Shown one piece after another: positions 16,106 to 24,670 of a stretch of DNA of 36,237 bases. Numbering within the stretch: position 1 is the stretch's first letter; every line of letters starts with the position of its first letter. Source of the DNA: Candidatus Cloacimonas sp. (GTDB lineage: Bacteria; Cloacimonadota; Cloacimonadia; Cloacimonadales; Cloacimonadaceae); contig DAONFA010000001.1 of NCBI GenBank assembly GCA_035403355.1, forward strand, positions 136,570-172,806, in the 5' to 3' direction. The notes below the pieces were generated by a model. The model searched no databases. It worked only from the letters and a program-made list of their open reading frames with translations, and had not been told where the DNA came from. The translations under genes were made by a program, and so were the position numbers.

Positions 16106-16198
16106 TAGATTTTGGTTCCCGCAGATTTCGGTTCCCGCAGATTCCGCAGAAAAGATTTTGGTTCCCGCAGATTTTGGTTCCCGCAGATTTCGCAGATT
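16106..16198. repeat. 16-bp tandem repeat GATTTTGGTTCCCGCA
   Basis: Four recognisable units of GATTTYGGTTCCCGCA, plus shorter GATTCCGCA and GATTTCGCA fragments, fill the space immediately upstream of the ThiY-like gene. Read in the direction of that gene, the unit is TGCGGGAACCAAAATC. It is low-complexity and non-coding. Confidence 0.85.
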
Positions 16199-16208
16199 AT
16201 TATTTATC

Positions 16209-16308
16209 ATTCTCAATTCTCCATTCTCCATTCTCCATTCTTTTCCTTCACCTTTCACCCTTCACCATTCACTCTTCACTCTTCACCGTTCACCGTTCAC
16301 CGTTCACC
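16209..16308. repeat. Heptanucleotide repeats (GAATGGA)n and (GGTGAAC)n
   Basis: On the minus strand, 16308 down to 16246 is nine consecutive heptamers: GGTGAAC x3, GGTGAAG, AGTGAAG, AGTGAAT, GGTGAAG, GGTGAAA, GGTGAAG. After a short A-rich break, a second heptamer array follows: GAATGGA x3, GAATTGA, GAATGAT (to about 16209). Both arrays lie between the xerD-like stop and the ThiY-like start. Confidence 0.92.
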
Positions 16309-16312
16309 TTTT

Positions 16313-17254
16313 TTACGCGCGGGGATGATACTCTTTATATGTTTCCACCAGTCGTTTCATATCTATATGTGTATAAATCTGGGTAGTATCAATAGACGAA
16401 TGACCTAAAAGCGCTTGCACAATTCTTAAATTCACTCCTCCTTCCAGTAAATGGGTGGCAAAACTATGACGAAAAGTATGCGGGGTAATATCCTTCTTGA
16501 TATTTGCTTTTAGGGCTGCCTGTTTTAAAATTTTCCAGAAACCCATCCGGCTCATTTTTTCGCCCCGGTTATTCAGGAAAAGGATTTCGGATTGTTTCAG
16601 TTTTAAAAGTATGGGACGGCTCTGTTTTAAATACTTTGCAAAGAATTCATCAAGCGTATCTACATAAGGCACATAGCGTTGCTTACTGCCCTTGCCGTGA
16701 ACTAAAATAACCCTCTCAGTTAAATTCAAATCGTGCAAAGATACGCTTAAAAGCTCTGAAATTCGCATTCCGGTGGCATACAGCAATTCCATCATTAATT
16801 TATTGCGGATTTCCAAAGGTGTTTTTACAGGCAGGGAATTTAACAGCTGAAACATTTCATCTATACTCAGCACATCGGGCAAATGCATTCCCAGTTTGAT
16901 TCTCGGCACCAAATCCATATCTACATCAGTGGGAATATCGTTGTCTTTTAAAAAACCGAAGAACTGACCTAAGGCAACGCGCTTTCTGGCAACACTGGAG
17001 TTTAAGAGCCCAATTTCCTGCAGCGAAAGAAGATACCTGGTAATATCGTCTGTTTTGTAACTACCAATTTCCTTAGGACAAAATAACAGAAAATCGCCAA
17101 TATCATGACGATAACTGTCAATACTGTTTTTTGCCATTCCCCGCTCTACTTTCAAGTGATAAACAAAACTGGAAAGATAACTTTTTAAAGCGGGAGAAAG
17201 CTCTTCTTCAATCCCCGCTGTAATAGTTCGGGGTTTCTTTAGTGATGTGGACAT
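16313..17254 (-). CDS. xerD: Tyrosine recombinase XerC/XerD-like
   Basis: 313 residues. An N-terminal SAM-like core-binding domain (about 22-108) precedes the catalytic domain. The catalytic set is complete: R164 (ATGMRISELL), K188 (HGKGSKQRYVP), H259 and R262 (HTFRHSFATHLLEGG), H285 (LLGHSS) and nucleophile Y294 (TQIYTH). It probably resolves chromosome dimers at dif with a partner or alone. The only ATG giving a full N-terminal domain (17254) lies 47 bp inside guaB, without a good ribosome site, and gives about 15 extra residues. A start at the guaB stop (ATT at about 17212) would give the usual 299. XerC versus XerD is not decided. Confidence 0.88.
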   Translation of the reverse strand: MSTSLKKPRTITAGIEEELSPALKSYLSSFVYHLKVERGMAKNSIDSYRHDIGDFLLFCPKEIGSYKTDDITRYLLSLQEIGLLNSSVARKRVALGQFFGFLKDNDIPTDVDMDLVPRIKLGMHLPDVLSIDEMFQLLNSLPVKTPLEIRNKLMMELLYATGMRISELLSVSLHDLNLTERVILVHGKGSKQRYVPYVDTLDEFFAKYLKQSRPILLKLKQSEILFLNNRGEKMSRMGFWKILKQAALKANIKKDITPHTFRHSFATHLLEGGVNLRIVQALLGHSSIDTTQIYTHIDMKRLVETYKEYHPRA

Positions 17255-18662
17255 CGTGAGGATGGCTTTCCTTCAAGCCGGCAGTTGTAATTTCTATAAA
17301 TTCGGCATTTTTTTTTAATTCCTGAATAGTGGCTGCTCCGCAATAACCCATCCCGGAACGCAATCCACCCATCAATTGATAAAGAAAATCCTTAACGGGT
17401 CCTTTATAGGGAACCATTCCTTCAATTCCTTCGGCTACCAGTTTATTTTCTTCTATCTGTTCTTGAAAATAGCGGTCTTTGCTGCCTTGTTTCATTGCAG
17501 CCAGAGAACCCATACCCCGATAGCTTTTAAACCTTCTGCCGTTATAAATTATGGATTCTCCGGGGCTTTCATCACAACCGGCAAAAAGTGAACCAATCAT
17601 AACTGCTGCAGCACCTCCGGCAAGTGCTTTAACAATGTCTCCGCTGAATTTTATGCCTCCATCGGCAATTACAGGTATGTTGTTTTTACCTGCCTCTTCC
17701 GCACAATCCATTATGGCGCTTAATTGTGGAACTCCAATTCCGGCAATAATTCTGGTAGTGCAAATTGAACCGGGACCGATGCCAATTTTCACTGCATCTG
17801 CTCCATTATCAATTAAATAGCAGCAGGCAGAAGCAGTGGCAACATTGCCGGCAATAACTTGACAGCTAAAGTTCTTTTTCACTTTCTGCAAAGCATTACC
17901 TATGTTTTTTTGATGACCGTGTGCCGTATCAATTACTAATAAATCTGCTCCGGCATTAAGAAGTTCTTTTGCTCGTTCAATATAATCTCCTGTAACCCCA
18001 ATTGCAGCCCCCACCAGTAAACGGTTTTTATCATCCTGCACTGCTTTAGGATAATTTAAGCGTTTCATAATGTCCTTAACAGTTATCATTCCTTCCAGTT
18101 TACCATCATCACTAATTAGCAGCAATTTTTCTATCCGATGTTGCTGCAAAAGGTCAATTGCCTTGTCCATTGAAATTCCCTTTTTTGCGGTAATCAGCTT
18201 TTCCTTAGGAGTCATCAGGTCTTTCACTTTTGCCTGGAGATTGGTTTCAAAACGGATATCCCGATTGGTTAAAATGCCTATCAGGAATTCATTTTCTACC
18301 ACCGGGAAACCGCCAATATGATGTGCTTCTTTCAAAGCTAAAACAACATCCAAAGTATCTTCAGGATTTAGAATATAAGGATGAGTAACTACTCCACTTT
18401 CTGCTCGTTTCACTAAACTTACCTGCTTTGCCTGGTCTGCTATGGAAAGGTTTTTATGGATAATTCCCAAACCCCCTTCTCTTGCCATAGCAATTGCCAT
18501 AGCCGATTCCGTAACGGTATCCATTGCGGAACTCAAAACCGGGAGATGCAGAGTTATTTTAGCTGTTATTTTTGTGCTTAAATCTACTTCAGCAGGTAAA
18601 ACTTCCGATTTTTGAGGAACCAAAAGCACATCATCAAAGGTATATGCTTTGCGTAAGTTCAT
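17208..18662 (-). CDS. guaB: Inosine-5'-monophosphate dehydrogenase
   Basis: Oxidises IMP to XMP with NAD+, the committed step to GMP. 484 residues, normal bacterial length. A TIM barrel is interrupted by a CBS pair (about 95-203). The catalytic loop GIGPGSICTTR contains Cys301. VIDTAHGH, ADGGIKFSGD and the SYRGMGSLAAM flap region are present. An AGGAG site lies 7 bp before the ATG. Its 3' end overlaps the recombinase gene, and it follows the TPR gene by 18 bp on the same strand. Confidence 0.97.
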   Translation of the reverse strand: MNLRKAYTFDDVLLVPQKSEVLPAEVDLSTKITAKITLHLPVLSSAMDTVTESAMAIAMAREGGLGIIHKNLSIADQAKQVSLVKRAESGVVTHPYILNPEDTLDVVLALKEAHHIGGFPVVENEFLIGILTNRDIRFETNLQAKVKDLMTPKEKLITAKKGISMDKAIDLLQQHRIEKLLLISDDGKLEGMITVKDIMKRLNYPKAVQDDKNRLLVGAAIGVTGDYIERAKELLNAGADLLVIDTAHGHQKNIGNALQKVKKNFSCQVIAGNVATASACCYLIDNGADAVKIGIGPGSICTTRIIAGIGVPQLSAIMDCAEEAGKNNIPVIADGGIKFSGDIVKALAGGAAAVMIGSLFAGCDESPGESIIYNGRRFKSYRGMGSLAAMKQGSKDRYFQEQIEENKLVAEGIEGMVPYKGPVKDFLYQLMGGLRSGMGYCGAATIQELKKNAEFIEITTAGLKESHPHDVHITKETPNYYSGD

Positions 18663-18680
18663 TTTATCTCCTGTGAGTTA

Positions 18681-20408
18681 TTATAAATTCGGTCGGGAAG
18701 CTGCCCAGCGACTGATTTTCTGCCTAAAATCGGGGGAGAAAATACTGTTGGGCTTGTTTTTTAAAAAGTCCTTTGCCAGGCGTTGTTCTTCAGTTTTATC
18801 GGCAACCATTAACAAACGGAGTAAAGCAGCATAATCCGCCGCAACTTCATCCTGAAAATCATATTGCAGCAATTCCTTTGCCTTGGCATCATTTCCGAAA
18901 GCAATTGCCCATTCAATTGCCATTAAAAGGATTTCCTCATCTTTATTGTGACTGAAAATTACCGCCAATGTATCAATTCCGCTTTGACGGTTCAGTTGTA
19001 ACAACCGGATGGCGGAATAGAAACTCTTTTTATCCTGCTCTGCCATATTCAAAGTAAACATCATCAAATAGATGGCATCGTTGGCATATTGACTTTCCGG
19101 ATGCCGAATAAGGAAAGTATTCATTAAAGTATCCGCTAAAGCAGTATTGCCGTCCAGTAAAGTGTTTAAGAAGTTCAAGTATTCCTTTTTTTCCTGCAGA
19201 GTGTTCTGAGTGATGTTTTGCAAAATATTCTCCGCCTTTTGCTTTTCACCGCTGAGGATATACAGACGGGCAATCTCCAAATCCATCTCTTGTGTTTCCA
19301 GATTGTTACGGCTAAATTTACGAGCTTCGTTCAACCACACTAACGCACTATCAACCGGCTCATTTTTAGCCAGCTTAATTTCTGCCATCAATTTGCGGAA
19401 TTTAACTCCCACCGTAGAACGGTAATAAAGATTTTTATCTTTCCAGAATGGCAGAGAAAGTGATTCCCCGACAATTTGTTCGGTAGTCGGCAAATCCCTT
19501 TGCTGATATTTTATTTCTGCCAGGCGATAACGCAAATCCATTTTTTTTGCCATATCCGTTTCTATTGATGCCAGATAGCTGTATGCCTCAAAAGCAATAC
19601 TGTCGTTACCTGCAGCTGTTTGTTCCTCTGCAAAATGCAACATTTTTTGGGGGTCAAGCTGTTTATAAATATTCAGGGCTGTTTTATAATCCTGCAAACT
19701 GAGCAAGGCATTAGCGTAAATTTCTTTTAACACGATACTTTTGCTGCTGTCGGCAAGAGCTGCAACAACAGAAATAAGGGTGGAATCTTCCTGCAATATT
19801 GTTTTCAGCTGATTATTAGTATAGAACATATAGACCGGATTGTTTTCTGTGTAAGCCATATATTCGCGAATTGCCTTTTCAAACTGATGATAATTCATTG
19901 CTGAATTTGCCATTTCCAAACGGAATAAATCGGGCTTGCCTAATTGATTTCGGGCTCTTGTGTATAGCTCTATCACTTTGTCGTAAAATGCTTTGCGTTC
20001 AAAAAAAGATGCCAGATGCCGGTATTTATATTCATCCTGACCGTAAAGTTGCAAATAGCGTAGAGTTTCCTGCCAGGCATCTTCTACCTTTGCTTGCATA
20101 ATTAATAGCTGAATAAGCAGTTCGCTATATGTTTGCGGGGGCAAAGCTCTTTGGTATTTATTCAAAGTTGTTTCAGCTTTTTCTGTCTGAGACAATGTAA
20201 AATAGATATTCATAAGTTGATTGACGGCATTTATGTCACCCGGGTATTTATCCAGAATTTGTAAAAAGAGCTGTTCTGCTTGAGCGTATTGACGCTGCAT
20301 CAGCAATTGATTTGCTTGCTGAGTAAGGATTTGCTTTTCGTCATATTGTGCATTTATTGCACTTATGCAAGCAAGTAGGATCAGTATTAGCAAAACTGTC
20401 TTTTTCAT
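18681..20408 (-). CDS. Secreted/periplasmic TPR-repeat protein
   Basis: 575 residues with a signal peptide (MKKTVLLILILLACISAINA). The body is helical and carries tetratricopeptide-like repeats. The clearest are near the N-terminus (QLLMQRQYAQAEQLFLQIL, then PGDINAVNQLMNIYFTLSQ) and at SGEKQKAENILQNI. It is probably a periplasmic or outer-membrane-facing scaffold; the partner is unknown. It lies between guaB and the DUF4175-like gene, all on the minus strand, but is separated from the latter by the hairpin array. A pairing with the DUF4175-like protein is suggested only by proximity. Confidence 0.75.
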   Translation of the reverse strand: MKKTVLLILILLACISAINAQYDEKQILTQQANQLLMQRQYAQAEQLFLQILDKYPGDINAVNQLMNIYFTLSQTEKAETTLNKYQRALPPQTYSELLIQLLIMQAKVEDAWQETLRYLQLYGQDEYKYRHLASFFERKAFYDKVIELYTRARNQLGKPDLFRLEMANSAMNYHQFEKAIREYMAYTENNPVYMFYTNNQLKTILQEDSTLISVVAALADSSKSIVLKEIYANALLSLQDYKTALNIYKQLDPQKMLHFAEEQTAAGNDSIAFEAYSYLASIETDMAKKMDLRYRLAEIKYQQRDLPTTEQIVGESLSLPFWKDKNLYYRSTVGVKFRKLMAEIKLAKNEPVDSALVWLNEARKFSRNNLETQEMDLEIARLYILSGEKQKAENILQNITQNTLQEKKEYLNFLNTLLDGNTALADTLMNTFLIRHPESQYANDAIYLMMFTLNMAEQDKKSFYSAIRLLQLNRQSGIDTLAVIFSHNKDEEILLMAIEWAIAFGNDAKAKELLQYDFQDEVAADYAALLRLLMVADKTEEQRLAKDFLKNKPNSIFSPDFRQKISRWAASRPNL

Positions 20409-20430
20409 TTTAGCTTCTTCTTTCTAATCT

Positions 20431-20770
20431 GGAGGGTTGACCTCCCGGTCAACCACCTCTTATTCTTTGCAAAACGACAAGATGTCGTTTTTCCGGAGGG
20501 TTGACCTCCTGGTCAACTCTAAAACGACGAGGACGTCGTTTCTCCGAGGTACAGACCTCCTGGTCAACTCTAAAACGACGAGGACGTCGTTTCTCCGGGG
20601 TACAGACCTCCTGGTCAACCATTTCCTGTGCTTTGTAAAACGATAAGATGTCGTTTTTCCGGAGGGTTGACCTCCCGGTCAACTCTAAAACGACAAGATG
20701 TCATTTTTCCGGAGGGTTGACCTCCTGGTCAACCACCTCTCATCCTTTGCAAAACGACAAGATGTCGTTC
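20431..20770. repeat. Array of six alternating double hairpins between two co-directional genes
   Basis: Two palindromes alternate six times. The first is GGGTTGACC-TCCY-GGTCAAC, starting at about 20431, 20495, 20545, 20596, 20661 and 20711; in units 3 and 4 the left arm is altered to GGTACAGACC. The second is AACGAC-aagat/gaggac-GTCGTT, at about 20473, 20523, 20573, 20640, 20690 and 20755. Spacing is 50 bp, or about 64 bp where a CACCTCTTATTCTTTGC-type insert is present. It fills nearly all of the gap between the DUF4175-like gene and the TPR gene. Both strands are open for about 70 codons, but this follows from the repeat and is not evidence for genes. Confidence 0.95.
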
Positions 20771-20783
20771 TTTCTTATTTTTA

Positions 20784-23700
20784 TTATTTATTGATCGCTT
20801 CATTCAGCTCTTTCAAATATTGCATTATAACCTGTTGATATTCTTTGGGATAGGAATGTAACCCTTCTTCCAGAAGTCCGCTGCGTCTTAAGGACTCCAA
20901 ATCAATTTTCGTATTTCCTTTATAGGGCAAATCTTGTCCAGTTTCAGCTTTGCGTTTTTCCGTGAATTCTCTTTTATTGATGGAGCGTTGAGCATCCAGC
21001 ATTTTGCTGATAATTTTTTCCTGTCTTTCCAGAATATCAGGATTGAGTTGATTATTTTTCAGTTGTCTGGTTATGGCATCCATTTCTTCTGTAATTTGTT
21101 TCAGGGCATTGCCTTGTTTTTGTGCCGCCGGATTGTTTTGCAAAGCTCTTTTCAGGTTTTCGGCAAGGCGTTCCTGATCTTCTGCCAGGCGTTGAATTTG
21201 CTGTTGCATAGCGCTATCCATTTTTCCACCCTGAGCTTGCATTTGCAGCATCAATTGTTCGGTGAGCATATTCATTGCCATTTGTTCCTGACTCATTTGT
21301 TCCAGCATTTGCATCAGGGATTGCATTCCTCCACCTCCGCTTCCACTTCCGGAAGAAGCATTTTGCAATGCCTGCATCAAGTCATAAACCATCAGGTTTA
21401 TCCCTTTTTGAACACCGTTTAGAGCATTGGGGATTTGGTAAAACTGGGTTTCATTGATGTAGCTGAAAATATTTCGGTAGGCATTATTGGTCTCGTTCAA
21501 ATCTATGAAAAACTTAGGCGGAATCATCATCAGCACCTGGGTTTCGCTAAACATTTTATTTAAGGAAATTTGGATTCCTTCGGACTGAGCAATAAGGTCT
21601 TGAACGATAGCATAAGGGTCATTTCTATAGCGGCTGGCAGTTGTTTCATGCTGTTTGGAAAAAATAAGGAATTCCCTGATAGCGGTTTGAATTGCTTGCA
21701 TCGTTCTTTGTTGATTGCCTCCTCCCATAGATTCTTTCATCTGATTCAGTTTCAAAGAAAAGCGGCGCATTTTTTCCAGTGCCTGATTTTGAGTGGCAAG
21801 AGATTGACTGCGTTGATTTTGGTTCAGGGAGTTTTGACTGTTTTGCAGGTCTTGTTTCAGGTTGCTGTTTTGCATATCTTGTTTCAAGTCATTCAATTGT
21901 TTTTGTACTTCGTTATCGCGTGGGGTTTCCAGCATTTTTTCAATTTTTTCCATTTCCTGTTGCAGTTTATCAAAAGTATCGCTAATCTGTTTCTGGTCGG
22001 AGGCAAGGTCTTTGCTGTTTTGTTTTTCATCCATTGTGCGTTCGCTCAATGTCTTCTGCATTTTTTCCATTTCTTCAGAAATCTGCAGCGCTTTTTGGAT
22101 TGCCTGTTCTTTTTTAATACTTTCCAGCAGGGCAAGGGTTTGTTCAATCTTTTTAGTAAAATCCTCCATTGAGAATTTGAAGTTTTCCATTGCCTTTTTC
22201 AGGTCTTCGGGCTTTATATTTTGCAGGGAATTGGCAAATTTTTCCATTGCCTTTTGCAAATCCTCATTATTGATTTCCTGCATCAGTTCTTGAATTTTTT
22301 GCATTTTTTGCAAGGTCTCGGGAGAGAGGGTAGAATTTGCCTGCATTTTATTGATTAGTTCCTGATAGTTATCGGCAATATTTTGCACCTGACTGGAAAG
22401 ATTTTCCTGTTCCTGCAATATTTTTTCCAGCTGCTTTTTATCTTCCCACTGGGGATTATCCTGTTTCAGCAGTTCCCGGCGTTTATTTTCAAATTCCTTT
22501 TGCAGGTCTTTGGATTTTTCCAAAGCGGTTTCCAATTCCGTTTTCTTTTCCTGTTCGCGGTTCTCAATTTCTCTGTAAATCTCTTCAATGGAGGGGAAAC
22601 GAGCCTTAAATTTTGAACTTTCTGCCTTTTGCTGTTCGGGAGAATTATCGTAAATAGTAGCCCAATAAGTAACTACATCGCCGGGAAATAAATTTGCCTC
22701 TTTCAAATCCAACAGGAAATCCGTCACCAGCATTTTTCCGGAGATAACACTTTGCACATTTACCACTTGCGGTTCAGAAGTCATAATTTGGATGTTCAAA
22801 GTGCAATTTTTCAAACCGTAATCGTCATCCGCTTCTATAATTAAAGGCAGCAGCATATTTTGATTCAGGGTAACATCTTCACCGGGAAAAGTGATTTTAA
22901 TTTCAGGAGGATTATCCTCCACAATTTTGATGGTCTTTTCTTCCGGTTTACTTTTTCGTCCCAAGGCATCAGTAAGTTCCAAATACCAGCTACAGGGCTT
23001 TTCTATAGTAAGTTGCGTGATATAATTATTTTTATCTATTGCCTGCAAAGCAAGACGGCTGGCATCATCAAAAACCATCACTGCTGCCTCAACTGGAATA
23101 TTTGTTGTGAGGGAAAGCTTTACCTGGCTGTGTTTTAATGCCTCTATATTACCGTAACTTAAAGTATCCGTCCAGGTTGCCAAACCGGAATAGGCAGGCG
23201 GATTATATTGCACAAACCATTTTTTAACAATCGGTTCATCCAAAACCTGGATTTTATACACAGGAGAATGGCAAACCTCATTTTCCGCATAATACTCTAT
23301 GCTGTTATCAATACGCTGAAAAATATATGTGTTATCAGCTAAACCTAATTCCCGCCATTGTTTATCTATTCTGTAAAAAAGACGGTGCTTTAAACGCGTA
23401 TCGGGATTCAGTATTTTAATTTCTACCGCTTCATTTCTGCCAATTGTTAAATTACCAGGGCTTAACTCTATAAAATTCTTATAGATAACCTCCTGACCAC
23501 GGTTAGTGTAAAATTGTTTGAATGCTAACCGAAAGTCCTCATAAGAATAAGCCCAAATACTACCTAAGCCCAAAATGAGAAAAAGGATGGCAAAAACAAT
23601 CCGGGAAGGATATAATGCCGGTATTTTGTAACGATTTGTCTCTATGCGCGTTTTTGCCATTGAACCCAAATTTTCCACAATCGGACTGTCCTTCTCTTTT

Positions 23701-24020
23701 TGGGCAAGCTCCAAAGTATTCTGAAAAAGATCGTCCTGATAGTCAATTTGCCTATCCAAAAAACGCGCTACATAAAGATTATGCCAAAAATTGCGATAAC
23801 CGCTTAAAAGAAAATAGAGGATTACCAACACTAAACAAGTGCGAATGCCAATATTGGCATAGAAAAGAGCCATTGAATTAGAGGGAAGATTTAGCCATAG
23901 CAAAAAATAGAGGTGCAAAGCCAGCATAAAGCTGATTAGAGCTTTGATTATTGCCTGCAAGGCAAAGCGTAAGTTTATTCTTTGCTTGAACTTCTGGATA
24001 TATTTTGTCAGCTCGTTCAT
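20784..24020 (-). CDS. DUF4175-like membrane protein with long coiled coil
   Basis: 1078 residues. Two membrane spans lie near residues 15-43 and 50-72, with a third at about 146-165. A beta-rich region (180-470) follows, perhaps Ig-like. A very long Gln/Glu/Lys coiled coil runs from about 480 to 1000 and contains a Gly-Ser linker (GSGSGGGG) and a Met/Gln-rich stretch. This layout matches DUF4175-type proteins of FCB and proteobacterial genomes; the function is unknown and an envelope role is likely. A minus-strand TTGACA (24081-24076) with nearby TAGAAT/TAAAGA suggests a promoter, although the spacing is not ideal. The 3' end abuts the hairpin array. Confidence 0.75.
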   Translation of the reverse strand: MNELTKYIQKFKQRINLRFALQAIIKALISFMLALHLYFLLWLNLPSNSMALFYANIGIRTCLVLVILYFLLSGYRNFWHNLYVARFLDRQIDYQDDLFQNTLELAQKEKDSPIVENLGSMAKTRIETNRYKIPALYPSRIVFAILFLILGLGSIWAYSYEDFRLAFKQFYTNRGQEVIYKNFIELSPGNLTIGRNEAVEIKILNPDTRLKHRLFYRIDKQWRELGLADNTYIFQRIDNSIEYYAENEVCHSPVYKIQVLDEPIVKKWFVQYNPPAYSGLATWTDTLSYGNIEALKHSQVKLSLTTNIPVEAAVMVFDDASRLALQAIDKNNYITQLTIEKPCSWYLELTDALGRKSKPEEKTIKIVEDNPPEIKITFPGEDVTLNQNMLLPLIIEADDDYGLKNCTLNIQIMTSEPQVVNVQSVISGKMLVTDFLLDLKEANLFPGDVVTYWATIYDNSPEQQKAESSKFKARFPSIEEIYREIENREQEKKTELETALEKSKDLQKEFENKRRELLKQDNPQWEDKKQLEKILQEQENLSSQVQNIADNYQELINKMQANSTLSPETLQKMQKIQELMQEINNEDLQKAMEKFANSLQNIKPEDLKKAMENFKFSMEDFTKKIEQTLALLESIKKEQAIQKALQISEEMEKMQKTLSERTMDEKQNSKDLASDQKQISDTFDKLQQEMEKIEKMLETPRDNEVQKQLNDLKQDMQNSNLKQDLQNSQNSLNQNQRSQSLATQNQALEKMRRFSLKLNQMKESMGGGNQQRTMQAIQTAIREFLIFSKQHETTASRYRNDPYAIVQDLIAQSEGIQISLNKMFSETQVLMMIPPKFFIDLNETNNAYRNIFSYINETQFYQIPNALNGVQKGINLMVYDLMQALQNASSGSGSGGGGMQSLMQMLEQMSQEQMAMNMLTEQLMLQMQAQGGKMDSAMQQQIQRLAEDQERLAENLKRALQNNPAAQKQGNALKQITEEMDAITRQLKNNQLNPDILERQEKIISKMLDAQRSINKREFTEKRKAETGQDLPYKGNTKIDLESLRRSGLLEEGLHSYPKEYQQVIMQYLKELNEAINK

Positions 24021-24257
24021 CTTTCGGGCTTCTCCTCTTCGTTAGAAATATCTTTATTCTATAAAGCCCTTATTATGTCAAGCAGTTTTGCAATCTCAGT
24101 TCAAAATTGTTAATGGCAATCCAAAATGATACAGAATGGTAGAAAAAAAGTTGAGAGGATGGAGTAGATTGAAAGAGGTGTAAAGCCCAGGGGGCGACAC
24201 AATAATAGCGATGGTGGCGTAAGCCCCTCATCAAATTTGCGATTTGAACGGCGGGAA
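24021..24257. other. Upstream region of the DUF4175-like gene with possible repeat remnant
   Basis: It contains the probable promoter of the minus-strand gene (TTGACA read at 24081-24076). The stretch 24178-24255 (GTGTAAAGCCCAGGGGGCG...GGCGTAAGCCCC) is GC-richer than its surroundings and has a short direct repeat GTAAAGCCC/GTAAGCCCC. It looks like a dispersed-repeat fragment. A 77-codon minus frame (24073-24306) crosses it but shows no family features. Confidence 0.4.
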
Positions 24258-24368
24258 GTTTTGACTTACAATTTTCACCTGCCCTCAATGAAACTACACC
24301 CCACACTTTTAGTTCACTTACAACCGCTCTTTAGCTGGTCTGAAATCTGAAAAATTGTGAGTTAAAAC
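24258..24368 (+). repeat. GTTTTGACT...AGTTAAAAC module A
   Basis: 111 bp. Terminal arms GTTTTGACTTACAATTTT (24258-24275) and AAAATTGTGAGTTAAAAC (24351-24368) pair throughout, with two G-T positions. The interior CACCTGCCYTCAATG and TTCACTTACAACCGCT blocks are shared with module B, and the AACAACCG...CTGG part also with module C. Confidence 0.88.
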
Positions 24369-24537
24369 AAAAAGCACACACCCTTACAACCCAACTATCA
24401 ATTACCCTCTATTTTTACTGTATAGAACAACAACACCATAAAGCGAAAAAACACTATCAACAGCAATTATTCTTTTTTCACCCTAAAAATATTTGTTTAT
24501 CAGTTCCTTCTTGTTTGTGGTACGCAGCAGATGAGAT

Positions 24538-24579
24538 TCCCGTATCGTTCCCATATCGCGATACGAGAACAATACGGGA
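24538..24579. repeat. 42-bp palindrome made of four 11-mer-type half sites
   Basis: Arms 24538-24558 and 24559-24579 meet at CG|CG (ATATCGCGATAC) and match at 18 of 21 positions. Each arm is two copies of the TCCCGTATCGT-type 11-mer. All three imperfect pairs would be G-U on the minus-strand RNA and C-A on the plus-strand RNA. It lies in the centre of a 127-bp segment repeated at 35845-35971. Confidence 0.9.
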
Positions 24580-24670
24580 GTCACATCGGAAGGTTATTGA
24601 AAAAATATCGGGTTCTCTTAAGGGATGATATATATTCAATTTTGCCAATGTTTTGCCGTTTTTGCTTATT

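Noticed and set aside
16086..16312. TPP riboswitch upstream of the ThiY-like gene
   Set aside because: No CTGAGA or ACCTGA-type conserved blocks were found on the minus strand; the region is simple repeats.
20437..20682. Open frames of about 70-77 codons on both strands through the hairpin array
   Set aside because: They arise from the repeat period and palindromy. The peptides are repetitive, no ribosome site fits, and both strands are equally open.
20431..20770. CRISPR-like array
   Set aside because: Units repeat in full with no unique spacers, each unit is itself palindromic, and no cas genes are in the window.
24073..24306. 77-codon minus-strand frame upstream of the DUF4175-like gene
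   Set aside because: It crosses a probable promoter and the start of module A; the composition looks non-coding.
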